This document shows, piece by piece, positions 26,723 through 35,425 of a stretch of DNA of 64,000 bases (position 1 is the stretch's first letter; each line of letters starts with the position of its first letter). The DNA is from JAPOQD01 sp964620555. GTDB lineage: Bacteria; Pseudomonadota; Gammaproteobacteria; Pseudomonadales; Halieaceae. The notes under the pieces were generated by a model, which saw only the letters and a list, made by a program, of their open reading frames with translations, did no database searches and was not told where the DNA came from. The position numbers and the translations under genes were made by a program. Where the stretch lies: the NCBI GenBank assembly GCA_964620555.1, contig CAZUGZ010000002.1, positions 25,783 through 89,782 on the forward strand, given 5' to 3'.

Positions 26723-27456
26723 TGCCCTGGACTGGTGCCTGGATCACCGACTTGAGCAACTACCCCGAACACACTTCCAGTCGAGCGGAAATCGACCAGT
26801 TCATCACCCGGTCACAAACACACACCCCTGCTCGCAAGACCCGGCCACGTCTGTTGTTCGCCTGTGACGCCACCGCCAGCCGCCAACCCACCTGGGATCG
26901 GGCTTGCCAACTGCAAGGCCGCATGTTTCTGGCCACTCGCGACCTCGGCGGCCTGCAGGTGCAGCTCTGCTATTACCGGGGCTTTGCCGAAATGCGGGCC
27001 AGCGCCTGGCTGCAGGAAGAGACGGGCCTGTTGCAACTGATGAGCCAGGTCCGCTGTGCCGGCGGCTACACCCAGATCGAGCGCCTGCTCAATCACGCCC
27101 TCAGGGAACACGCCCGGGGCCCGATACGAGCCCTGGTATTCATCGGTGACGCGGTGGAAGAGTCAGTCGACGCCCTTTGCGGCAAAGCCGGCGAGTGCGG
27201 TCTGCAGCAGTTGCCCCTGTTCATGTTCCAGGAGGGCCACGACCCCATGGTAGAACAGTGTTTCCGAACCATGGCCCGGGTCAGCATGGGGGCCTACGCC
27301 CGCTTCGACCACAACAGTCCGCAACAGTTCGCCGACCTGCTGGGGGCGGTGGCCAGTTATGCAGCGGCGGGCACCGCGGGGCTGTTGCGTTACGGGAAGA
27401 GTGACGGCAGGGCCGAGGCCGGTCGTTTGCTGAAGCAGTTGCAAGGGGAGTCCTGA
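26722..27456 (+). CDS. von Willebrand factor A-like domain protein
   Basis: 244 residues, cytosolic. RPRLLFACDATASRQPTWDRA has the form of a VWA MIDAS (D-x-T/S-x-S) after a hydrophobic strand. GGYTQIERLLNHAL and ALVFIGDAVEES fit the later strands of the fold; VWA domains commonly bind partner proteins through a metal ion. Start is coupled to the small gene upstream; the J-domain gene starts 3 bases after its stop. The trio small protein/VWA/J-domain looks like one functional unit, role unknown. Confidence 0.72.
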   Translation: MPWTGAWITDLSNYPEHTSSRAEIDQFITRSQTHTPARKTRPRLLFACDATASRQPTWDRACQLQGRMFLATRDLGGLQVQLCYYRGFAEMRASAWLQEETGLLQLMSQVRCAGGYTQIERLLNHALREHARGPIRALVFIGDAVEESVDALCGKAGECGLQQLPLFMFQEGHDPMVEQCFRTMARVSMGAYARFDHNSPQQFADLLGAVASYAAAGTAGLLRYGKSDGRAEAGRLLKQLQGES

Positions 27457-27459
27457 AGC

Positions 27460-28167
27460 GTGCCACGCGTGATCCTGTTGCTGGCTGCCATCGCCGCCAT
27501 CTGGCTGCTGTACCGGTATTTGCGCGCCGTTCCCGTCGGCCAGCGCCGTTCCGCCTATCTGAAAGTTGGCCTCGGACTGTTGGTGCTGGCGATTGCCGTT
27601 GCCACCCTGACCGGTCGCATGCACTGGCTGGGTGCCGCTGTCACCGCCCTGGTGGTGGGTGTCGGCCGCATGGTGCCGTTGCTGTTGCGCCTGTTTCCGA
27701 TGTTGCAGTGGGTGCGCGGACAGCGGGCTAATGCCGCTTCCGGCCGGCAATCCACAGTAGAAACCCAACTGCTGCGCATGGTACTGGACCACGACAGCGG
27801 CGCCATGAGCGGATTGGTGCTGGCTGGGGATTTTGCCGGCCAGTCGCTTGACGACATGGAACGCGAGCAATTGGACAGTTTGTTGGCCCAGTTTCAGCAA
27901 CGGGACGAGGACTCCGCCCGGTTGCTGCAAACCTACCTGGCGAAACGTTTTGGCGAGCAGGAGCAATACCGGCAAACCGGCAGCCCGGGCAGCAGTGAGC
28001 TGTCGCGAGCGGAGGCGCTGGCCATTCTCGGGCTGGAAGAGGGAGCCAGCGATGCGGAGATAGACGAGGCCCACCGCCGCCTGATGCAAAAAATGCACCC
28101 CGACCGCGGCGGAAGTGATTACCTGGCCGCCAGAATCAACCAGGCCAAGGATTTGCTGTCAGGTTGA
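27460..28167 (+). CDS. Membrane-anchored DnaJ (J-domain) protein
   Basis: 235 residues. Hydrophobic segments at about 3-20, 35-50 and 57-80 anchor the N-terminus in the inner membrane. A soluble linker (MVLDHDSGAMSG near 108) follows. The C-terminal J-domain (182-235) has the HPD motif at 213-215 (MHPDRGGSDYLAARINQAKDLL), so it should stimulate a DnaK-type partner at the membrane. The start is GTG at 27460 with AAGGGGAG about ten bases upstream; another GTG nine bases on is possible. Similar proteins occur in pseudomonads. Convergent with the EthD-like gene. Confidence 0.8.
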   Translation: MPRVILLLAAIAAIWLLYRYLRAVPVGQRRSAYLKVGLGLLVLAIAVATLTGRMHWLGAAVTALVVGVGRMVPLLLRLFPMLQWVRGQRANAASGRQSTVETQLLRMVLDHDSGAMSGLVLAGDFAGQSLDDMEREQLDSLLAQFQQRDEDSARLLQTYLAKRFGEQEQYRQTGSPGSSELSRAEALAILGLEEGASDAEIDEAHRRLMQKMHPDRGGSDYLAARINQAKDLLSG

Positions 28168-28221
28168 AGCGACCCTGAACAGGTGCGTGCCTTTGGGGAC
28201 CACGGACAGTCACTGGATGAC

Positions 28222-28250
28222 GGGGCAGGCCCGGCGCGACGGGGCTGCCC
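28222..28250. terminator. Candidate bidirectional hairpin
   Basis: GGGCAG and CCCG pair with CGGG and CTGCCC around a GCGCGA loop in the 99-base gap between the convergent J-domain and EthD-like genes. There is no T tract on either side, so intrinsic termination is uncertain. Confidence 0.35.
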
Positions 28251-28266
28251 ATTCGCCATGCCGGCC

Positions 28267-28974
28267 TCACCGGACAACGGGTTTGAGGTTGTATTCGCTG
28301 GTGGGAATCACGTCGATTTTGTCAAAATCGATAAATCGGGTACAGCTTTCCATCATCGCCCTGGAATTGGCAGCCAGGGTCTGGTCGTCCTCGGCCGCAA
28401 AAAATGCGTGTTGCGATGTCATCGCCTCGGGTGGAAAGTTCTCCTCGACGATGGCATCGAAGGCCGGTGCCCCATAGGTCAGGGCACGCACCACCACATT
28501 CTGGCGATAGCCGAAAGTCGATTGGGTATCAATGGCCACCTGGGTATGACTATCCAGCCAGATTTCCAGCCACTGCTGTTGGCCGAGACGTTGCGGGCGC
28601 TGCAAAAACACCACCTGGGCCATACCGAAGGTGCGCGCGCCGACCTCCGGCGGATGCCGCGTATTGACGATCGGTTCGGATTCGGTGACCAGGTAACCCG
28701 CCAGGCGGTTGCAGTGTTGCGCCAACAGCTGTTCCACCGGCGCCCGCAGGACACTGCTGTCCAGCCATACCGATATCATGGCATCCATGACCGGCCGGGC
28801 ATTCTCGATGCGCAATGCGTCCGCGGCCGCCACCTCGCTGTCCGCCACTGACAGGCGCAGACCGCGCACCCCCAGTTTCGGCAGGGCCGGGGCCAGGTCG
28901 TTCAACAAACGCTCGCGAAATTCATCCGCATCGATTGCATCCGATTTCCACAGGGGATAGAGGACTTTTTCCAT
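28267..28974 (-). CDS. EthD-like / dimeric alpha-beta barrel protein, putative
   Basis: 235-residue cytosolic protein. The opening MEKVLYPLWK, then FRERLLNDLAPAL and GVRGLRLSVAD, resembles one ferredoxin-like half of EthD-type dimeric alpha-beta barrel proteins. A second weaker half follows around LQRPQRLGQQQWLEIW. Such proteins appear near ring-degrading and ether-degrading genes, but no catalytic residue can be named. It is divergent from the TonB-dependent receptor with 216 bases between starts. Family assignment is tentative. Confidence 0.5.
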   Translation of the reverse strand: MEKVLYPLWKSDAIDADEFRERLLNDLAPALPKLGVRGLRLSVADSEVAAADALRIENARPVMDAMISVWLDSSVLRAPVEQLLAQHCNRLAGYLVTESEPIVNTRHPPEVGARTFGMAQVVFLQRPQRLGQQQWLEIWLDSHTQVAIDTQSTFGYRQNVVVRALTYGAPAFDAIVEENFPPEAMTSQHAFFAAEDDQTLAANSRAMMESCTRFIDFDKIDVIPTSEYNLKPVVR

Positions 28975-29190
28975 TGGTAGTTCTGCTCAGGGTGCTGTGA
29001 ATGTGCCAGGTACATACTATACAGCCCCGTCGGCGACGCTGACCGCTGTCGACCAATACCGATCCTGGAAATTTCGCCCGTCAGTTCAAATAAGCATGGC
29101 GTCAGTCTGTTTACCGGCGTCAAACCGACACTACAATGTCCACTCGAGTTCCCATCTCGCCAAATTCATTTGCCGCCGGAGGACACGCCC

Positions 29191-31623
29191 ATGCATTATC
29201 AAAGGATAGGCCTGCACCACTTGCGCAACACCCTGGCCCTCGCCACATTGGCCGCGGTCACCGCACTGCCCGGCTTTGCCCAGGGCGAACTGGCCCTGGA
29301 AGAAGTGATCGTCACTGCCCAGAAGCGCTCGGAATCCCTGCAGGACACGCCGATTTCCGTTGCCGCCTTCAACCAGCAGGAACTGGAGGACATCGGCGTA
29401 TACGAGACCGGTCAGATTTCCGAGTATACCGCCAACCTGTCGATCAGCCGTCAGCCCGCAAGCCTGGACAACTACGGTTACTCCATTCGCGGTGTCGGCA
29501 GTGGTGAAACTTCGCTGCTGGTGGAAAACACGGTGGGCCTGTACCTGGACGGGGTGTACATGGCCCGCAATACCGGTTCCACCTTCGACCTGGTCGACCT
29601 CGAACGCATCGAGGTACTGCGCGGGCCCCAGGGCACCCTGTATGGTCGCAACACCATTGGCGGCGCCATCAACGTCATCACCCGCAAGCCCGCCGACGAG
29701 TTTGGTTTCCAACAGCACCTCACATTTGGCAGTCGGGACTTTCTGCGCTCCAAAACCAGTGTCGACACCGGCAAACTGGGCGATCTGCTGTCGGCCAGGT
29801 TTTCCTACAACTACAATGAAAAAGACGGCCTGGTGAACAACAGCATCCATGGCAACAAGTTGGGTGAACAGGAATCCGATGCCTATCGCATTGCCCTGCG
29901 GCTGACGCCAGGCGACAACTTTAGCGCCGACTACACCTACGACAACTCGGAGCGCCAAAGCAATGCCTCGCTGTCGCAAATCGTGGCAACCCGGCCGCCC
30001 AACAACCTGATTGGTGGTGCCATAACCCGGCAGGCCACCGCTTTTGCCAACGCCGAGCGAGTGAATTCCCTGCCCATGCCCCACTCTCCCGGCATGGATA
30101 CGTTCTCCGATCTCGAAACCCACGCCTTGACCCTGGAATGGACGCTTGGCGACAGCATCACGCTGAAGTCCATCACCGCCCAACGCGAATGGGACAGTGG
30201 TACCACGGGCACCGATTTTGGTGGTTTCCCCGCGGACGGTGCCACCGTGTTGCAAGATCCGACGGTAGCGCCGGGGCAATTTATTCCCGCCGGTGAATAC
30301 GTCTCCGTGTTCCGCGCCGAGCGCTCGAGTGACAACGAACAGTTCACTCAGGAATTCCAGGTACTGGGCGAAACCGTGGGCGGGAAACTGCAATACACCC
30401 TGGGCCTGTACTATTTTGAGGAGCAGAGCAACGAAGACAACCCGCAGTGGTTCGTATTGCCCGCCACCTTCGCCTTTGGTTCGCAACCCGCAGCTATTCA
30501 ATCGTTCCTCTGCGCGGACTTCACCTTCACCCACCCCGCCCCCTGTTTCGGCAAGGACGTGCTGCTGAGTTCACCGATCTTTCAATACGGTTCGGACAAT
30601 GAATCCACCGCGGCCTACGGCCAGTTCACCTACGCTGTCAGCGAGGCACTGGATGTGACCCTGGGCCTCCGCTATACCGAGGACGAAAAGGAAGCGTATT
30701 TGCGCCAGGGCAGAATCACGGCCGCGGACGGCAGCATCCCCACCAACCTGGCGGCCGATGAATGGGACAACACCAGCGGCTCACTGACCCTGAGCTACGC
30801 CTTCAACGATGACGTGCGCGGATACGCCACCTGGTCCGAGGGTTACCGCTCCGGTGGTTTTGGCGCCCGTTCCACCAGCGCAGAAGACTTTGCCCTGGGC
30901 TTCGATGAGGAAACCGTAACCAACTATGAATTGGGTCTGAAGTCCGATTGGATGGATTCCCGGCTGCGCATCAATGCCGCCATATTCTACATGGATTACG
31001 AAGACGCCCAGGTCAACAGCTTCCGCGCTGGTGAAGGGGGTGCTTCCACCGTGGTCAGCAACGCCGGGGTATTGGAAATCCAGGGTGGCGAACTGGAATT
31101 GACCGCCCAGCTCAGCCAGGGACTGCGCCTTGCGCTCAACTACGGTTACACCGATGCCACCTACGATGAATTCATCACCGGGCGGCTGAACCCGGTTACC
31201 GGCCTGCCCGCCCCCGGCCCCACCGTCGACGCCATAGGCAATGAGGACATCAGTGACAGTGCCACGGTTGCCCGGGCACCCGAACACAATGGCTCCGCCA
31301 TTCTCTCCTACAACTTTCCGCCCTTTGCCTTCGGTCAGTTGAACCTGCGCCTGGAGGCCAGCTACCAGGATGAAATGGTGTTCCATCCCCAGATGAACCT
31401 GTACGACAGCACCGAGGACCAGACGCTGTTGCACGCCCGTGCCACGCTGCACGACCTGCGGGTTCTGGGGGGCAACCTCAGCGTTGCCGTGTGGGGTCGC
31501 AACCTGACCGATGAGGAATACCGGGAATGGGGGATCGATTTCGGCACCCTGGGCTTTGCCATCGACTCCTTCAAGGAAAAGCGCAGCTTCGGCATCGACC
31601 TGATTTACCGATTCGACGACTGA
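29191..31623 (+). CDS. TonB-dependent outer-membrane receptor, ligand unknown
   Basis: Outer-membrane 22-strand barrel with plug, about 810 residues. Signal peptide (ALATLAAVTALPGFAQG), TonB-box-like EEVIVTAQKR, plug landmarks DLVDLERIEVLRGPQGTLYGRN and GGAINVITRKP, and a C-terminal strand ending in IYRFDD. The barrel motif GYRSGGF and the late LTDEEYREW are typical of the large Fe-siderophore-like or Xanthomonas/sphingomonad-like receptors that take up diverse organics. The start at 29191 is set by CGGAGGA eight bases upstream. No adjacent inner-membrane transporter reveals the ligand. Confidence 0.9.
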   Translation: MHYQRIGLHHLRNTLALATLAAVTALPGFAQGELALEEVIVTAQKRSESLQDTPISVAAFNQQELEDIGVYETGQISEYTANLSISRQPASLDNYGYSIRGVGSGETSLLVENTVGLYLDGVYMARNTGSTFDLVDLERIEVLRGPQGTLYGRNTIGGAINVITRKPADEFGFQQHLTFGSRDFLRSKTSVDTGKLGDLLSARFSYNYNEKDGLVNNSIHGNKLGEQESDAYRIALRLTPGDNFSADYTYDNSERQSNASLSQIVATRPPNNLIGGAITRQATAFANAERVNSLPMPHSPGMDTFSDLETHALTLEWTLGDSITLKSITAQREWDSGTTGTDFGGFPADGATVLQDPTVAPGQFIPAGEYVSVFRAERSSDNEQFTQEFQVLGETVGGKLQYTLGLYYFEEQSNEDNPQWFVLPATFAFGSQPAAIQSFLCADFTFTHPAPCFGKDVLLSSPIFQYGSDNESTAAYGQFTYAVSEALDVTLGLRYTEDEKEAYLRQGRITAADGSIPTNLAADEWDNTSGSLTLSYAFNDDVRGYATWSEGYRSGGFGARSTSAEDFALGFDEETVTNYELGLKSDWMDSRLRINAAIFYMDYEDAQVNSFRAGEGGASTVVSNAGVLEIQGGELELTAQLSQGLRLALNYGYTDATYDEFITGRLNPVTGLPAPGPTVDAIGNEDISDSATVARAPEHNGSAILSYNFPPFAFGQLNLRLEASYQDEMVFHPQMNLYDSTEDQTLLHARATLHDLRVLGGNLSVAVWGRNLTDEEYREWGIDFGTLGFAIDSFKEKRSFGIDLIYRFDD

Positions 31624-31808
31624 GGCTGTCTCTTTGCAGGTGCAGTGCCGTGAAACGGATTTTTCGTCCTGAATAACCCCATAAAATACTATTCTGCATT
31701 ACATCCATGTGGTAGGGTTTGACCAAGGAACATTTTCAGGTGCCGCCTGGCCCTCGTAGTTGTTCTGTCGAAGTGGCGATGGGCAGCGCAGGATGATGGT
31801 CTCTTAAT

Positions 31809-31827
31809 TATAATTTATCCTAGGAGG
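31809..31827 (+). promoter_or_regulatory. Candidate -10 box and Shine-Dalgarno for the small membrane gene
   Basis: TATAAT at 31809-31814 is followed closely by TAGGAGG (31821-31827), nine bases before the ATG. If the box is a real promoter the leader would be very short. No convincing -35 hexamer was seen at the right distance. The rest of the 31624-31835 gap holds nothing I recognise. Confidence 0.3.
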
Positions 31828-31835
31828 ATTACCTG

Positions 31836-32168
31836 ATGGAAACTCGAATCATTGTGGGATTGGCCGCACTTGCGGCATTAATCGAAGGTTTGGCTCCGGG
31901 CGCGGTGCCTATGGAACTGCTACCACTGGCCCTGGTCCTGTTGGGACTGGTCTATGGTTACATGGGCGTCGACGCAGAGGACAGCGTCGGTGTCCTGGCG
32001 GTAGTCATCGCTTCCGGACTGGCGGCGAAAGCAGACGCGCTGGGCCATATCCACGTGATAGGTGAATACCTGGATGCTATCCTTGATCAAGTGACTGTGG
32101 CGCTGTATGGCACAGCGGTGGCGGTACTGGTAAGACGAGTCACTACCCGAATCATGGGCAGCAGCTAA
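31836..32168 (+). CDS. Small hydrophobic membrane protein
   Basis: 110 residues with three or four hydrophobic segments: METRIIVGLAALAALIEGL, LLPLALVLLGLVYGYMGV, SVGVLAVVIASGLAAKA and VTVALYGTAVAVLVRR. I recognise no family. It has the strongest Shine-Dalgarno in the window (AGGAGG), a TATAAT just upstream and an intrinsic-type terminator downstream, so it is probably a well expressed single-gene unit. Confidence 0.7.
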   Translation: METRIIVGLAALAALIEGLAPGAVPMELLPLALVLLGLVYGYMGVDAEDSVGVLAVVIASGLAAKADALGHIHVIGEYLDAILDQVTVALYGTAVAVLVRRVTTRIMGSS

Positions 32169-32215
32169 TAGCGTAAATCACACCCAGTCAGGGCCGGCCA
32201 GACCCTGACGCTGAC

Positions 32216-32247
32216 ACCCCGGACAGCATTCCCTGTCCGGGGTGGTT
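32216..32247 (+). terminator. Rho-independent-like terminator
   Basis: Perfect 11-bp stem ACCCCGGACAG / CTGTCCGGGGT with a CATTCC loop, followed by GGTTTTC. It lies 48 bases after the stop of the small membrane gene. The T run is short, but the stem is very stable. It could also serve the convergent M20 gene. Confidence 0.7.
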
Positions 32248-32373
32248 TTCACCCGAACCAGGGCAGTCCGCACGCTGCCCCTGGTGTCAGGAACATGCCG
32301 CCTGTCGCCAGCGGCGAGACCACATCGCTGGTATGCACCCCCCCTTGCGTGCCGATAGAGCATCCCTTGAATC

Positions 32374-33732
32374 TCATTCGGCAGGGCTGAGCAGATCCAG
32401 TACCAGCGCAGTGAAAGCGGCGACACCGGTCTCAATGGCGGGTTCGGCGAGCGGCGCGTAGAACGGTGAGTGCAGGGATGGCAGTTGCAGTTCACCGCGC
32501 TGGTAGGCCGCGAAGCGCTCGGGAGAGACGGTGCCCAGCAGAAACATATGGCTGGGAATGCGCGGTTCCTGCCGGCCATAGCGGGCGAAATCCTCCCCTC
32601 CCATCACTCGTTCCCCCGCAACCACCCGCTCCTCACCCAGGACGCGCCTGAGCACCTCGACGTTGCGTGCCACCAAAGCCGGGTCGTTCCACAGTGCCGG
32701 CGTGCCTTCCCCGGTCACCGCCACCTCCGGCAGCTTGTCTTCCGGAAAGCCCAGCGCCCGCGCCTGGTTGACCGCAATCCTCTCGATACCGCCGAGTAGC
32801 GTCTGTCGCACCTCCTCACTGTAGGAGCGCACCGTCAATTGCAGGTCGGCACGGTCGGAAATGATATTGTGCTTGGTGCCTGCGTGCAGCGAACCCACGG
32901 TCACCACGCCGGGCTCCAGGGCGGAAATCTCTCGCGACACCAGGGTTTGCAAATCCATGACAATCGACGACGCCAGCACGATCGGATCCTTGCCGGCTTG
33001 TGGGTAGGCACCGTGGGTGCCAATGCCGTGAATGCGAATGTCCACCGAGTCCACGTTGGCCATCATCCATCCCGATACCCAAGCCACCGAACCCACCGGC
33101 AACGCCGGTGAGACGTGCAGGGCCAGGTTGTAGTCGGGGCGGGGAAAGCGTTCAAACAAGCCGTCTTCGAGCATCAGCCGGGCCCCGGCCCCACGCTCCT
33201 CGGCGGGCTGGGCAATCACCAGCAGCGTACCCGACCAGCGGGCGCGTTGTGCAACCAGTTCCCGTGCTGCACCGATCACCACCGTCATGTGCAGGTCGTG
33301 CCCACAGGCGTGCATCACATCCACTTCCTGACCGGTAAGCTCCTGCCCGCGGACAGTGCTGGCATAGGCCAATCCGGTTTGCTCGCGCACCGGTAGCGCA
33401 TCCGTATCGGTACGCAGCATCAACACCGGGCCGGGACCGTTCTGCAACACCCCAACCACTCCGTAGCCACCTACCCGGTCATTGAGTACGGCCCCAGCCG
33501 CGGCAAGTTCGCGGCGAACAGCATCCCCACCGAGACCGCGAGTCACCTCGAACCCCAGCGCTTCCAGTTCGCGTGCGACCCGCTCTGAGCTTTCCTTCTC
33601 CTGGAAAGAAAGCTCCGGGTTGGCGTGAAACTCGCGGTACAACTCCAGCAGTGACTGGGGTGCAGCCAGGGCCGCCGGGGCTACGGCCGGCGTGAGCGCC
33701 AGGCCGAGTGCAAACAGGACAGGTTTCAACAT
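32374..33732 (-). CDS. M20 family metallo-amidohydrolase, exported
   Basis: 452 residues with a signal peptide (LFALGLALTPAVAPAALAAP). Family M20D amidohydrolase (IAA-amino-acid hydrolase or hippurate-hydrolase type). The metal ligands are in MHACGHDLHM (His141, Cys143, His145) and PAEERGAG; the dimerisation domain contains GIGTHGAYPQAGKDP. Expected to hydrolyse N-acyl amino acids in the periplasm; the exact substrate is unknown. The frame is open upstream to 34803 as antisense of ppx. The true start at 33732 has GGAG at the right spacing. Divergent from ppx. Confidence 0.9.
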   Translation of the reverse strand: MLKPVLFALGLALTPAVAPAALAAPQSLLELYREFHANPELSFQEKESSERVARELEALGFEVTRGLGGDAVRRELAAAGAVLNDRVGGYGVVGVLQNGPGPVLMLRTDTDALPVREQTGLAYASTVRGQELTGQEVDVMHACGHDLHMTVVIGAARELVAQRARWSGTLLVIAQPAEERGAGARLMLEDGLFERFPRPDYNLALHVSPALPVGSVAWVSGWMMANVDSVDIRIHGIGTHGAYPQAGKDPIVLASSIVMDLQTLVSREISALEPGVVTVGSLHAGTKHNIISDRADLQLTVRSYSEEVRQTLLGGIERIAVNQARALGFPEDKLPEVAVTGEGTPALWNDPALVARNVEVLRRVLGEERVVAGERVMGGEDFARYGRQEPRIPSHMFLLGTVSPERFAAYQRGELQLPSLHSPFYAPLAEPAIETGVAAFTALVLDLLSPAE

Positions 33733-33783
33733 GGAAAATCTCCGTGCATTTTCGGGTCGTTGCTTTACCATAACAGAAACTGG

Positions 33784-35325
33784 ATGCAGAGCTGGAGAAT
33801 GCGGCAAGCCAACAATTTTCAGAATGGCACGACAGAGGAGATACCCGAAGGCGCCCAGCTTGCCGCTCTCGACCTGGGCACCAACAGTTTCCACCTGATC
33901 ATCACCCGAGTCCAGCACGGGGAACTGCGCCCGATAGAAACTCTCAGCGAGAAAGTGCAATTGGGTGCCGGGCTGAAAAACGGTCTGCTGGACGCGGCGG
34001 CCATGGAGCGCGGCCTGGAGTGTCTGTCGCGTTTCAAGCAGGTACTGGACAGCGTCGAGCCCTACCGCACCCGTATCGTCGGCACCCACGCCCTGCGACA
34101 GGCGCGCAATCGTCACCAGTTCACCCACCGGGTCGAACAGCTCTTGGGTGAAAAGGTGGATGTCATCTACGGCCGGGAGGAAGCCCGGCTGGTGTATCTC
34201 GGAGTGGCGCACACCCTGGCCGACGACGAGTCCTCCCGGCTGGTGGTGGATATCGGCGGCGGCAGTACCGAATTCATTGTCGGCAGGCGCTTTGAACCCC
34301 TGGCCCTGGATAGCCTGCAAATTGGCTGTGTATCCTACACTCGCCGGTTTTTCGCCAATGGCCGCATAACGCCGGCCCGCTACCACCGCGCCTACGCAGC
34401 ATGTCGGGTCGCGGTGTCGCATATCCGCAGCCGCTATCACGCCCGGGACTGGCAGGACTGTGTGGGTTCCTCCGGCACGCTGCAGGCGATCGAGGCAATT
34501 CTGGTGTATGGCGACTGGTCGCAAGCCGGCATTTCCCGGCAGGGTCTGGCACGCCTGGAGCAAGCCCTGCTCTCCTTTCGCCACGTGGATGACATAGTCA
34601 TCGACAATCTCAGTGAAAACCGCCGCAACGTCATCCTCGCCGGGGTGGCCATCACCGCCGCTATCTTCGATGAGTTGGGTATTGAACTCATGCGCAGTTC
34701 CTGGGGCGCCCTGCGCGAAGGCGTGATCTATGACCTGTTGGGCAGAATGACCCACGAGGATGTGCGCGAACGCACCATCAGCGCCCTGATGCAACGCTAC
34801 CACGTAGACCCTGACACTGCGCTAACGGTGGAACGCCGCGCCCGTTTCCTCTATCGGTGCACCCGTGACAACTGGCAGTTGCAGCAGGGCGATTGGGAAC
34901 TGATGCGCTGGGCCGCCCGCAGCCACGAAATCGGCATGGCCATCTCCCACAAGAACTTCAACCTGCACGGCGCCTACCTGCTGCGCAATGCGGACTTGCC
35001 CGGCTTCTCCCAGGGCGAACAGGAAACCATGGCCAAGCTGGTGCAACACCAGCGCGGCAAGCTGCTCAAATCCGATTTCCATGCCGTCCTCGACGGCGAA
35101 CGGCCCCGACTTCTGCGTCAAATCTGCCTGTTGCGCCTGTCCAACCTGTTCAAATACGTGGAGCAACTGGAACAGTTGCCCGATCTTCGGGTAGAGGCGC
35201 GGCAGCAGACCATACAACTGCAATTTCCGGATCAGTGGCTGCAACGGCACCCCCTGACCCTGCAGGAATTGCGCCAGGAAAAAACCCTGCTCAAACGCGT
35301 GGCCATCGAGTTGAAAATACACTAG
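33784..35325 (+). CDS. ppx: Exopolyphosphatase, Ppx/GppA family
   Basis: Removes terminal phosphate from polyphosphate chains, and in the GppA sense from pppGpp. ASKHA fold with AALDLGTNSFHLIITR and VVDIGGGSTEFIVG, followed by the C-terminal HD-like helical part (WAARSHEIGMAISHKNFNLHGAYLLRN). From the ATG at 33784 it has 513 residues, the E. coli Ppx length. A TTG at 33760 and an ATG at 33799 are alternatives. A short fragment of the palindromic element follows the stop codon. Confidence 0.93.
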   Translation: MQSWRMRQANNFQNGTTEEIPEGAQLAALDLGTNSFHLIITRVQHGELRPIETLSEKVQLGAGLKNGLLDAAAMERGLECLSRFKQVLDSVEPYRTRIVGTHALRQARNRHQFTHRVEQLLGEKVDVIYGREEARLVYLGVAHTLADDESSRLVVDIGGGSTEFIVGRRFEPLALDSLQIGCVSYTRRFFANGRITPARYHRAYAACRVAVSHIRSRYHARDWQDCVGSSGTLQAIEAILVYGDWSQAGISRQGLARLEQALLSFRHVDDIVIDNLSENRRNVILAGVAITAAIFDELGIELMRSSWGALREGVIYDLLGRMTHEDVRERTISALMQRYHVDPDTALTVERRARFLYRCTRDNWQLQQGDWELMRWAARSHEIGMAISHKNFNLHGAYLLRNADLPGFSQGEQETMAKLVQHQRGKLLKSDFHAVLDGERPRLLRQICLLRLSNLFKYVEQLEQLPDLRVEARQQTIQLQFPDQWLQRHPLTLQELRQEKTLLKRVAIELKIH

Positions 35326-35327
35326 CC

Positions 35328-35343
35328 CCAAGGTTTGTAGCGA
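35328..35343. repeat. Type A palindromic element, inner fragment
   Basis: CCAAGGTTTGTAGCGA is identical over 16 bases to the complement of 17916-17931 in the long element. Only this inner part of one arm is present, between ppx and selO. Confidence 0.55.
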
Positions 35344-35425
35344 CCGGCTCCTGTCATACAGTGTCTGCCAGGGGGGCGAATCGGGTACCATATGCCCTGT
35401 GTCAGACCGATGCTCTACCCTGTAC

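Noticed and set aside
29191..31623. Assigning this TonB receptor to steroid uptake
   Set aside because: Tempting because of the catabolic genes, but no steroid-linked gene is adjacent and the plug has no diagnostic feature, so the ligand is left open.
33733..34803. Long N-terminal extension of the M20 amidohydrolase
   Set aside because: It is the antisense of ppx; a signal peptide and a ribosome site mark the start at 33732.
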